A stretch of DNA of 49,129 bases, taken from contig NZ_JANYEK010000018.1 of the NCBI RefSeq assembly GCF_025363195.1, positions 1-49,129 on the forward strand, in the 5' to 3' direction. Position numbers and translations under genes: made by a program. Under the pieces are notes generated by a model that was given only the letters and a program-made list of their open reading frames with translations, was not told where the DNA came from and searched no databases. This document shows, piece by piece, positions 41,884-49,129 of this stretch (positions are counted from its first letter, which is position 1; every line of letters starts with the position of its first letter). Source of the DNA: Sphingomonas sp. (GTDB lineage Bacteria; Pseudomonadota; Alphaproteobacteria; Sphingomonadales; Sphingomonadaceae).

Positions 41884-42719
41884 TGCAGATTTGTCCGCGC
41901 CTCGGCGATCACGGCATCCATCCGCCCCCAATCATGTCGGCGGATCAATCCGCGCACCTTGCCCGCCATCGCCCCCAGGCGACTATAATGGCGCAGTTTC
42001 GAGCGGAGCGGAGCGTTTCTGACGCGTGGCTGGCCTGGGTCGATCTCCCAAGGATGAAAATAGAAAACTGCCGGCTGGCCCTCGCCAGAAACCTGCCCGA
42101 CCGCGAAGTTCATCAGCGCGGCCGGCAACAAGCGGAAGAACCCACCGCCGGTCGCCATCCGCCGCCCGGCCAGATCGGCGACCGTCACCGGCAGCTCGAT
42201 CAGATCGGAATCGGCGAGCGGCTTGAAGGCGTAACGCGGCGCATCCGGCCAGCCGTAATGATCGTGCTTGAGCGGCGCGACGCTGGATGAATAGGTGTAG
42301 CCCGCCTCGGCAAGTTCGACATGCGCCCACGGGGTGCGCTGGTCGATCGAGAAGCTCGGCGCGCGATATCCGGTCACCGCCTGCCCACTAGCATCCTCCA
42401 GCACTTGCCGCGCGCGGGCGAGATCGGCGCGGAACATGGGCGCGTCCATCGTGAAGACCCGTTGGTGATCCCAGCCGTGGCTCGCCACCTCATGGCCCGC
42501 TTCGGCGATACGGCGGATCAATTGCGGATGACGCTCGGCAACCCAGCCCAAAGTGAAGAACGTCGCCTTCACGCGGGTTTCGCCGAACAGCGCCAACACG
42601 GCATCGGTATTACGCTCGACGCGCGTTTCAAGGGAACCCCACTCGCCCTTGTCGATCACCTGCTCGAAGGCGCCGACCTGGTACCAGTCCTCGACATCGA
42701 CGGAAAGCGCGTGGCGCAT
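41880..42719 (-). CDS. XrtA-system polysaccharide deacetylase
   Basis: A 279-residue NodB-homology domain of the carbohydrate esterase 4 group, in the TIGR03006 subfamily. Metal ligands are Asp of SVDVEDWYQV and the two His of EVASHGWDHQRV. The motifs RAPSFSI and the later YFHPWE complete the active site. It starts directly after the ATPase gene (eight-base gap). It presumably removes N-acetyl groups from the exopolysaccharide. No signal peptide is visible. Confidence 0.92.
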   Translation of the reverse strand: MRHALSVDVEDWYQVGAFEQVIDKGEWGSLETRVERNTDAVLALFGETRVKATFFTLGWVAERHPQLIRRIAEAGHEVASHGWDHQRVFTMDAPMFRADLARARQVLEDASGQAVTGYRAPSFSIDQRTPWAHVELAEAGYTYSSSVAPLKHDHYGWPDAPRYAFKPLADSDLIELPVTVADLAGRRMATGGGFFRLLPAALMNFAVGQVSGEGQPAVFYFHPWEIDPGQPRVRNAPLRSKLRHYSRLGAMAGKVRGLIRRHDWGRMDAVIAEARTNLQ

Positions 42720-42727
42720 TCGGGGTT

Positions 42728-43984
42728 TTACCGGCTAACTGCGGCGAGGGCAGCATCCATGCGCGGGTCATGCTCGACCCAATCGACCAACAGGGTCAGC
42801 ACGCGACGCAGCGCCTCTTCCTGCTCCTCGATCCGCGCTTCGAGCGCGGCGATACGATCGGTCGGATTGGACTCGCTACTTGTCTCGGCAGGCTCGGACA
42901 CCACCGGATCCGGCGCAATGGCCGCGATCGATTCGACAGTAACCGGTTCTGGTTCGACGGCGGGTTCCGGCGCAGCGAACAGCGGCGCGCGGATCGGGCG
43001 CGGTTCGCTCGGCGGCGGCGTATGGAACAATGGGCGTGGAACGGGCCATTCGACCGTCGCCGCTTCGAACACTGGCTCCGGCTCGGCCAGCGGCACCGGC
43101 TCCGCCGGCATGTCGACGACGTCGCTTTCCGCGACCGAAGCAGGCCGCACCACCGCATGCGCCATCGACGGCGTATCCCTGGCGATATCGGCCAGCACGG
43201 CATCGACGACATCGCGGTCGATGACGCCCAGCTGCTCGATCGCGCCGTACAGCAATACACGGCCCGCCAACTGGTTCAGCCGACGTGGCACGCCATCGGT
43301 CGCATCGTGCAGCGCACGAAACGCATCGGGGGTGAAATGCGGATTGTTCTGCCAGCCGACCAGCGACAGGCGGTGAACCATATAGGGTTCGACCTCTTCC
43401 GGGCCCATCGGGTCGAGATGGTGCATGGCGATCACACGCTGACGGAGTTGTTCCAGCCGGTCCGATCCGTGCAGCCGCTCGCGGAAGTCCGGCTGGCCGA
43501 GCAGGAAGATCTGCAACAACGGATGGCCGCCGGCCTGGAAGTTGGACAGCATCCGCAATTCCTCGAGCGAGGACACCGGCAAAGCCTGGGATTCATCGAC
43601 GATCAGCAGCGTGCGCCTGCCGGACCGCGCCGTAGCGTGCAGTCCGCGTTCGATCGCGGTCAGCAATTGTGCCTTGGTTAGCCCGTCGGCCTCGATCTCC
43701 AGCCCGCCGGCGACCAGGCGCAACAGATCGTCGGCCTCGATCTGGGTCGAGACGATCTTGATGATGTTCAGCCGCTCGCGATCCACGGTCGCCATCAAAT
43801 GACCGACCAATGTGGTCTTGCCCGCGCCGACGTCGCCGGTGATGACGATGAAGCCCTCACCCTGCGACAGGCCATAGCCGAGATAGGCCATCGCTTTCCG
43901 ATGCGTGGCGGTGTCGAACCAGAAACGCGGATCAGGCGTCAGCTGGAACGGCCGTCCCGTCAGGCCATAATGGTCGTCGTACAT
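42728..43984 (-). CDS. XrtA-associated AAA-type ATPase (ExeA-like)
   Basis: A 418-residue protein. It starts MYDDHYGLTGRPFQLTPDPR, as in secretion ATPases of the ExeA type, in the TIGR03015 subfamily. Walker A is GDVGAGKTTLVGHL, Walker B LLIVDESQALP, with sensor and DGVPRRLNQLAGRVL after it. From about residue 270 a Pro/Glu-rich linker and a final coiled coil (IAALEARIEEQEEALRRVL) follow. The ATG at 43984 is preferred over a GTG three codons earlier. It probably energises or regulates polysaccharide assembly. Confidence 0.9.
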   Translation of the reverse strand: MYDDHYGLTGRPFQLTPDPRFWFDTATHRKAMAYLGYGLSQGEGFIVITGDVGAGKTTLVGHLMATVDRERLNIIKIVSTQIEADDLLRLVAGGLEIEADGLTKAQLLTAIERGLHATARSGRRTLLIVDESQALPVSSLEELRMLSNFQAGGHPLLQIFLLGQPDFRERLHGSDRLEQLRQRVIAMHHLDPMGPEEVEPYMVHRLSLVGWQNNPHFTPDAFRALHDATDGVPRRLNQLAGRVLLYGAIEQLGVIDRDVVDAVLADIARDTPSMAHAVVRPASVAESDVVDMPAEPVPLAEPEPVFEAATVEWPVPRPLFHTPPPSEPRPIRAPLFAAPEPAVEPEPVTVESIAAIAPDPVVSEPAETSSESNPTDRIAALEARIEEQEEALRRVLTLLVDWVEHDPRMDAALAAVSR

Positions 43985-44083
43985 CGTCACCACCTGTATC
44001 GGCGTAGGATATCTCTACACCATGATCTCTATCCGCAATCGGTTAACCGATCCTTCACCTCGAATTTTCGCGATCGGTCGCGC

Positions 44084-45685
44084 TCAGAAGCTGTATCGCA
44101 CGCCGACCTGTGCCTGACCGGAGCTCTGGTCCACGAACCCTTCCTGGCTGAAATTATACAGGCCGGCCGTCAACGTCGTGCCGACCCGCCCGAAATTGCG
44201 GTAATAGCTGGCCGTTGCCCCGGTCGAGAACACCGCAGGCGCACTGATCAGCCCGCTCTCGTAATAATTGAGGAACACATTGCCGCTGATCCCCGAGTTC
44301 CGGTCGAGCTTCACGCTGACATAGCCTTGCCCGTAATAGCTCTGGTCGGTTACGCCATAGACCGTGTAGCCGACGCCACCCGGCGCGTAGAGCTTGCGGT
44401 TGGCATAACCCGCACCGACGCCGAAGCTGAGCGGCCCGCGGTTGGCCGATATCACCGCATCGACACCGCGTGCACGGTAGCTGGCGGTGGAGATCGATTG
44501 CAGCACGCCGTTCAGGCAACCGCCCGCCGCGATGTTCGACCGGCCGAACGTGCAGCCGGAGAATTGCTGGCTGAACGCATCGCGCTGATCGATGAAGCTG
44601 GTCGGCAGCGCCGCGATCCCGTCGCGCAGCTGGCGACCGAATGTATCGACGCTGTCGTAGACACTGATCTGGATGCCGATCGAGCGGCTCGCGGCATAAC
44701 TGAGCGATCCGCTATAGGTCGTGCCGCCATACCTTCTGCCAGCGCGCGCCTGCAACGTGGTGCGCCGCGAGGGCTTCCAGACGAGCCCGGCATCATAGAT
44801 CAACCCGTCTGTCTCATAGGCGATGCGGCGCGGTGATGCGTCGTCGGTGATGAAGCGGCCATTGGGATCGACCACCGGCTGGCCGGTTGCAGCGTCCAAC
44901 AGTGGATCTTTTTGCGAAACCTTGATCTTCTCATACCCCACGCCAGCGGTGAGGGCGAGCGTCGGTAGCACCGGGACAACGACATCGCCGCGCCCGAACT
45001 TGCCTTCGTAACGCTGCTTCAACTGGCTGGCGTCGTCGCGCTCGTATGCGCCAGACACCGTTACACCGACCGGCAGGCCATGGCCGGCACCAACGTCGAT
45101 CGAGGCCGTCGCCAGATGGGTTTTGGAAGCATCGAAGTTGTCGAGTCTTGGGCTGCCCGGCACCACGCCGGTCGCGCCCGGCGCCTCCACTTTGGTATAG
45201 CCGAAGCGATAACTGGCCTGGAGGCTCGCGGGGCCGACATGCGTCGCCAAGGTCGGCCCGACATAGGCCGAATAGAGTTGCGTCACATTGTCCTGTCGAC
45301 CGGCCAACACCACCGGGGCAGCGCCGCGAATGTCGGAGCGCGCGCGCGTCGCCAGGGCACCGCCCTCGATCCGCAGACCCGGCGCGACCTTGACCGTCGC
45401 ACGGGCGAGACCCGAATGGAGGTCATCATCGCCGCGTTTTCTGTCCCATGAAAAATTGTGCTGATAATTATAGCTTAGCTGGACCTCCACGTTGCGCGTG
45501 TTGATGGTAGCATCCACACCTGCCGATGCGGTGGAATAGGTCAGCACGTCGCCCGATTGCAGATTGGCGGTCAGTATCTGCCCGAGTTCGATATAGGGCG
45601 TGATCGATGTGCGCGGCCCGGCCACGGCCGGGCTGGCAACGAGCAACGCAAGGCCCCCCGCGGCGGCGAAGGGGGTCCGCATCAT
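44084..45685 (-). CDS. XrtA-system outer-membrane beta-barrel protein
   Basis: A 533-residue protein with a signal peptide (MMRTPFAAAGGLALLVASPA, then VAG). The body is built of alternating beta strands and ends in a terminal Phe (VGVRYSF), a barrel-insertion signal. It fits the TIGR03016 outer-membrane family that accompanies XrtA loci and likely forms or assists the export channel. A Cys pair (GCTFGRSNIAAGGC) may close a loop. The ATG at 45685 overlaps the kinase stop. Confidence 0.87.
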   Translation of the reverse strand: MMRTPFAAAGGLALLVASPAVAGPRTSITPYIELGQILTANLQSGDVLTYSTASAGVDATINTRNVEVQLSYNYQHNFSWDRKRGDDDLHSGLARATVKVAPGLRIEGGALATRARSDIRGAAPVVLAGRQDNVTQLYSAYVGPTLATHVGPASLQASYRFGYTKVEAPGATGVVPGSPRLDNFDASKTHLATASIDVGAGHGLPVGVTVSGAYERDDASQLKQRYEGKFGRGDVVVPVLPTLALTAGVGYEKIKVSQKDPLLDAATGQPVVDPNGRFITDDASPRRIAYETDGLIYDAGLVWKPSRRTTLQARAGRRYGGTTYSGSLSYAASRSIGIQISVYDSVDTFGRQLRDGIAALPTSFIDQRDAFSQQFSGCTFGRSNIAAGGCLNGVLQSISTASYRARGVDAVISANRGPLSFGVGAGYANRKLYAPGGVGYTVYGVTDQSYYGQGYVSVKLDRNSGISGNVFLNYYESGLISAPAVFSTGATASYYRNFGRVGTTLTAGLYNFSQEGFVDQSSGQAQVGVRYSF

Positions 45686-46590
45686 TTCGCCTCGTCCTGT
45701 GCGTAATAACCGCCATAACGGCGCCCTCCCGGTGCGAACGACACGGCATTGAGGATCAGCTGGATATGCTCGCAACCATCGAGCTCGACGACCGCCTCGC
45801 GCAGATCGGTCTCGCTGGTTTTGTCGGCGCGGACCACGACCAGCACCTGACCGACCTGAGCCGCCAGCACCGAGGCCGGCGACGCGGCCAGCGCAGGTGG
45901 TGAATCGAAGATCAGAATGCGGCGAGGATCGGCGGCGAGCAATTGCGCCATCAGCTCCTGCGTGCGCCCGCTGGCGAGCAATTCGGTGTCCTGATGGGTC
46001 CTTGCCCCGGCCGGCAACAGGCTGAGCTGCGGGATATCGGTGCGCACCACGCAGCTTTCCACATCGATGCGCGAATCACCCAACGCATCCAGCAGACCGG
46101 CACTGTCGCGCACGCCAAGACGGTTCATGACATCCGGTTTGGCGAAATCGGCATCGACCAACAGAACTTCAGTGTCGCGCTCCGCCGCCATCGAAATGGC
46201 GAGGTTGACCGCGCAATAGGTCTTGCCCTCGTCCGGATTGGCCGAACAGATCAGGATCGTGCGGGCCCGGTCGGCATCTCCGATCCGCACGGTGCGGGCG
46301 GTAAGCAGCATCTGGCGCTTTACCTGACGAAACTCCTCGGCCAGCGCGCCGACCGGGGCGTCGGGTACGAGCAGGCCCTTTTCGGCGAGCATGGTCCGGT
46401 CGATCGCTACTCCGCGGCCGAGCCATGGCCGCACGGCAGGCCGGTCGATCTCTGGCTGTGGAATGAGCGATGCTTGGTTAGCATCATTAAGCGGCGCAAT
46501 CGTCCCCTTGGCGCGCAAATGCGCCTCGAAGTCATAAACCAGCGACGCGCGTTCCAGCAGCGACGGCTTGAGTTGTCGCATCTCGGTCAC
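45682..46590 (-). CDS. XrtA-associated tyrosine autokinase (BY-kinase)
   Basis: A 302-residue cytoplasmic BY-kinase. Walker A is SANPDEGKTYCAVNLA, Walker A' LLVDADFAKPD, Walker B ILIFDSPP. The C-terminus is RRYGGYYAQDEAK, a short tyrosine cluster for autophosphorylation. It is the catalytic partner of the Wzz-like chain-length protein encoded upstream and fits subfamily TIGR03018. The GTG at 46590 overlaps the upstream stop. An ATG three codons later (46581) is the alternative. Confidence 0.9.
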   Translation of the reverse strand: MTEMRQLKPSLLERASLVYDFEAHLRAKGTIAPLNDANQASLIPQPEIDRPAVRPWLGRGVAIDRTMLAEKGLLVPDAPVGALAEEFRQVKRQMLLTARTVRIGDADRARTILICSANPDEGKTYCAVNLAISMAAERDTEVLLVDADFAKPDVMNRLGVRDSAGLLDALGDSRIDVESCVVRTDIPQLSLLPAGARTHQDTELLASGRTQELMAQLLAADPRRILIFDSPPALAASPASVLAAQVGQVLVVVRADKTSETDLREAVVELDGCEHIQLILNAVSFAPGGRRYGGYYAQDEAK

Positions 46591-48107
46591 GCCGCGAGCC
46601 CCCGTGTAACCATTTCGACGCCGAGCAGCGCCCCATAAGCGGCACCGAGCGCCGCCGCTCCCCCGCCGAAATACATCAGATTGCGGCGGCGCGCGGCGGT
46701 CTGTGCAGCCGTTACCGCTTCGCCGATCGATCCGATCACCGTCATGCCGGTAGCGCGTTCGAGCCGCGCGGCCGTGGCGAACGTCGCCTTCAACTGCCCG
46801 AGCGCGAAAGCCGCGCCGATCCCCCCGCAGATCGCGACGATCAACACGCCGGTCAGCAGGATCGGGCGGTTGGGCGCGCTCGGCACGCGCGGAGCACTCG
46901 GCGGATCGATGACGCTGAACTTGATCGAATCGGTCTGCGTCTGCGCCTGGCCGCGCAGCTTGATGCCCTCGCGATCCGCCAGCATCTTGTCATACTGGCC
47001 CTTCAGCACGGAATAACTGCGCTCGATCTGCCCCTGTTCGGCGGCAACCGCGGGGTCACCGGCCAATTTCGAATTGATCGTGTCGAGATCACGCTGCAAC
47101 TGCGCCTTGCGCATCGTCAGGGCGGCGACTTGCGCTTGTTTCTCGGCCTGCATAGACCGGAACGACAGATACAGGGGATTGGCCGAAGCTCCGCTCGCTC
47201 CGCCCGATCCGACCGGTTCGTTGCGCGCCGCAGCGGTTGCAGCGGCAAGCTGACCCTTCAGTGCGATCATGTCGGGATGATTGTCGGTGTAGCCGCGGCT
47301 CCGCCCGTCGGCGATTTGGCCCTGGATCGCGGCGAGACGCGCGCGCGCCGGACCGGTCGTGACAGTGCCGGGCGCACCCGCGACAGTCGGCGAAGTGCCG
47401 GCCATCTGTCCGTTGACGGCGACGAGGCCCGACTGAGCCGCGGCAAGATCGCCATCGACCTGCGCCATCGCGCTGCGCGCCGCGCTCATGCGGTCGGTCA
47501 GCGATCCCGTGCCAGGCAGCGATCCGAGATAGCGGTTTTGGAAATCGGTCTTCTTGGCCTCGGCGTCCTGCAACTGCTTCTGGCGCTGTTCGAGCTGCGC
47601 ATCCAGGAAACGCAGCGACGAACTCGTCTCGTCGCGATCACCGGCGAGATTTTCCTCGACGAAGATGTCGATCAGTTTTTGTACGATCGCGCGCACCATC
47701 TTCGGACTGCCGCCCTTGGCGGTTATCTCGAACAGATTGTCCTGCTGCGCGGTGATCGTGATCGCCTTTTGCAGCCCGGCGACGCGGTCCGCCATATCGC
47801 GGTCGGTCTGCACGGTATTCCTGAGATCGGTGCCGCGGACGACCTTTTCCAGATTGGTCGCGCTGGTCAGCGTCTGGCGGACGCGGTCGACGTCCTTCTG
47901 CTGGTCGGCCGTGGTGATGCCGACGGCCGATGGCAGGATCGACTGCATCTGCACGGATACGCGCGCCCTGGATTCATAGGAATTGGGAATTTGCGATACG
48001 ACCAACCACCCCACGATCGCGATCGCCCAAGCGACCGCCATCGCCAGCCAACGCCGCATCCAGATCGCATGCAGAATGGCGCGGATCTCGTCGTACAGTC
48101 CGCTCAT
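46587..48107 (-). CDS. XrtA-system polysaccharide chain-length determinant (Wzz-like)
   Basis: A 506-residue inner-membrane copolymerase. There are helices near residues 18-40, 420-445 and 478-500. The large periplasmic coiled-coil domain lies between (QLEQRQKQLQDAEAKKTDF and ADREGIKLRGQA). A family-typical RARVSVQMQSILPS segment follows the first helix. It lies between the export lipoprotein and the tyrosine kinase genes, which is the standard order for regulated chain length and export. It starts one base after the export protein stop. Confidence 0.92.
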   Translation of the reverse strand: MSGLYDEIRAILHAIWMRRWLAMAVAWAIAIVGWLVVSQIPNSYESRARVSVQMQSILPSAVGITTADQQKDVDRVRQTLTSATNLEKVVRGTDLRNTVQTDRDMADRVAGLQKAITITAQQDNLFEITAKGGSPKMVRAIVQKLIDIFVEENLAGDRDETSSSLRFLDAQLEQRQKQLQDAEAKKTDFQNRYLGSLPGTGSLTDRMSAARSAMAQVDGDLAAAQSGLVAVNGQMAGTSPTVAGAPGTVTTGPARARLAAIQGQIADGRSRGYTDNHPDMIALKGQLAAATAAARNEPVGSGGASGASANPLYLSFRSMQAEKQAQVAALTMRKAQLQRDLDTINSKLAGDPAVAAEQGQIERSYSVLKGQYDKMLADREGIKLRGQAQTQTDSIKFSVIDPPSAPRVPSAPNRPILLTGVLIVAICGGIGAAFALGQLKATFATAARLERATGMTVIGSIGEAVTAAQTAARRRNLMYFGGGAAALGAAYGALLGVEMVTRGLAA

Positions 48108-48108
48108 C

Positions 48109-48768
48109 TTAGAACATGCTTTCCGGGATGATGATCACGTCGCCCGGGGCAAGACGGACGTTTGCACGTGAATCGCCGTTCTTCAGAAGGCTAGAGAGCT
48201 TGAGATTGTATTCGACCTGTTTGCCGGTGGCACGATCGTAGCGCACGAGCCGCGCCTTGTTGCCCGCCGCATATTGGCTGAGGCCGCCGACCGCGATCAT
48301 CGCGTCCAGCAACGTCATATTCGCGCGGTATGGGATCGACGCCGGTTTTTCGGTCGCGCCAACGATACGCACCTGCTGGCTGAACGTGCCGCTGAAATTC
48401 TTGACGATGACCGAGACAATCGGATCCTTGATGTACTCGCCCAGCGCGATCTTGAGATCGTCGGCCAGCATCGCCGGAGTTTTGCCGACCGCGGGCATAT
48501 CGCTGATCAGCGGGGTGGTGATCCGGCCATCGGGGCGCACCTGCACATCCGAAGACAGCTCCGGGTTACGCCAGACAAAGATTTGCAGCTGGTCGAGCGG
48601 TCCGATGACATATTCCTCGCCCGGCTGTTCCTGCGTCGCCACGAAGCTCGCCGGCGGCAACTGCGAGCGACCCCCGCCGCCCATGCAGCCGGACAGCGCG
48701 GTGGTGGCGATCATCGCCACGCTCAGAGCCCTGAAGCCGAACCCTGGGAAACCGGAACCGAGACGCAT
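48109..48768 (-). CDS. XrtA-system polysaccharide export lipoprotein (Wza-like)
   Basis: A 219-residue outer-membrane export lipoprotein. A signal sequence ends in the lipobox LSGC (Cys about 28). YVIGPLDQLQIFVWRNPELS is the polysaccharide export domain. A SLBB-like domain with VRIVGATEKPASIPYRANM follows. It fits the short TIGR03027 form and oligomerises to form the exit channel. GCAGGAGG lies eight bases ahead of the ATG. The 96-base gap upstream, to the decarboxylase stop, shows no clear promoter. Confidence 0.92.
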   Translation of the reverse strand: MRLGSGFPGFGFRALSVAMIATTALSGCMGGGGRSQLPPASFVATQEQPGEEYVIGPLDQLQIFVWRNPELSSDVQVRPDGRITTPLISDMPAVGKTPAMLADDLKIALGEYIKDPIVSVIVKNFSGTFSQQVRIVGATEKPASIPYRANMTLLDAMIAVGGLSQYAAGNKARLVRYDRATGKQVEYNLKLSSLLKNGDSRANVRLAPGDVIIIPESMF

Positions 48769-48864
48769 CGTACAGACCTCCTGCCGCTATTACCGGCGGA
48801 GACGTCTCTCCACACGGTCCGCGGGCTATGGTCCAGCTATGCGATCGATCAGGTAAAGATTGCG

Positions 48865-49129
48865 TTAGGATTGACCTAGATTGGCCAGCGATTCGGTCGG
48901 TTTGGGATGGCCGAGAAACGCGGACGGGCTGGCCGACAGACCATAGGCACCAGCCAAAAACACCGCGACGATATCGCCTGGTCCTGCCACCGGCAGCGTC
49001 ACGCGATCGGCCAATCGATCAAGCGGCGTGCACAGGCACCCGACGACGCTGACCGTCTCGGTCGGCGCATCGTGCGCGGCGGTGGCGATGGCGACCGGGT
49101 AATTGCGTTTCACCACGGTCCCGAAATTG
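48865..49129 (-). CDS. XrtA-system PLP-dependent decarboxylase, C-terminal part
   Basis: The visible 87 C-terminal residues read NFGTVVKRNYPVAI, VVGCLCTPLDRLADRVTLP, GPGDIVAVFLAGAYGLSASP and SAFLGHP. This is the end of the type III decarboxylase of XrtA loci (diaminopimelate decarboxylase-like, TIGR03099). The CLCTPLDRL cysteine loop and the AGAYG motif belong to the active site formed at the dimer interface. The start of the gene lies beyond the right edge. It probably begins the exopolysaccharide operon or its upstream part. Confidence 0.88.
   Translation of the reverse strand, partial: NFGTVVKRNYPVAIATAAHDAPTETVSVVGCLCTPLDRLADRVTLPVAGPGDIVAVFLAGAYGLSASPSAFLGHPKPTESLANLGQS

Noticed and set aside
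1..49129. tRNA genes, insertion sequences, phage genes and CRISPR arrays
   Set aside because: None were recognised when reading either strand. No transposase, integrase or Cas motif was found.

Overview
The window looks like a chromosomal segment of a high-GC alphaproteobacterium of the Sphingomonadaceae, most likely Sphingomonas in the narrow sense. The evidence is the gene content: a ChpT phosphotransfer protein beside chemotaxis genes, an ornithine decarboxylase next to a deoxyhypusine-synthase-like gene, a sigma-54/PspF phage-shock locus, and an exosortase A (XrtA) exopolysaccharide locus. The assignment is inferred from gene families and was not tested by phylogeny. No phage, insertion sequence, CRISPR array or tRNA was seen.

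Layout. 1-6460: 5' end of ffh (minus), a GGDEF-EAL c-di-GMP protein, a DUF924 gene divergent from mtaB-ftsY-yciB, and a GT2 glycosyltransferase ending at a bidirectional terminator. 6461-11560: sodB, pspF, and a divergent psp operon with a sigma-54 promoter. The operon encodes a 48-residue leader protein, pspA, pspB, pspC, and then five small membrane proteins. Four of these five end in the same coiled-coil signature as PspB. 11594-15407: sufE, a periplasmic hypothetical, a J-domain protein overlapping a thioredoxin-like ferredoxin, RNase P RNA, an AmpD-like amidase and an EamA exporter. 15538-21458: chpT-cheA-cheW-cheY-cheB-cheR on the minus strand. 21547-27230: JAMM peptidase, rluD, rpoH, mtgA, ybaB, dnaX and the SRP RNA. 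27393-32649: [2Fe-2S] ferredoxin and two tandem cysteine desulfurases, an alpha/beta hydrolase, small secreted or membrane proteins and a serine/threonine dehydratase. 32736-36078: an ornithine decarboxylase with a structured leader, the deoxyhypusine-synthase-like gene, a glycine-zipper protein and a MAPEG protein. 36075-49129 (minus): an XrtA exopolysaccharide operon of eleven genes, the promoter-proximal one cut by the window edge.

How the genes work together. Ffh, FtsY and the SRP RNA form the co-translational membrane-targeting pathway, and all three are encoded here. The psp genes form an envelope-stress response. ODC makes putrescine, and the adjacent DHS-like enzyme plausibly converts it to sym-homospermidine, a typical Sphingomonas polyamine. 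The XrtA locus encodes export (Wza/Wzz/tyrosine kinase/outer-membrane protein), modification (deacetylase, FemAB, amidotransferase, glycosyltransferase) and the exosortase.

The most notable observations are four. The Psp operon carries an array of extra PspB-like proteins. Palindromic repeat elements have been inserted in frame into mtaB and, separately, into a cysteine desulfurase. The ODC leader can form a hairpin that pairs the Shine-Dalgarno sequence ahead of a TTG start. The DHS-like enzyme keeps the catalytic lysine but lacks the paired histidines of eukaryotic DHS.
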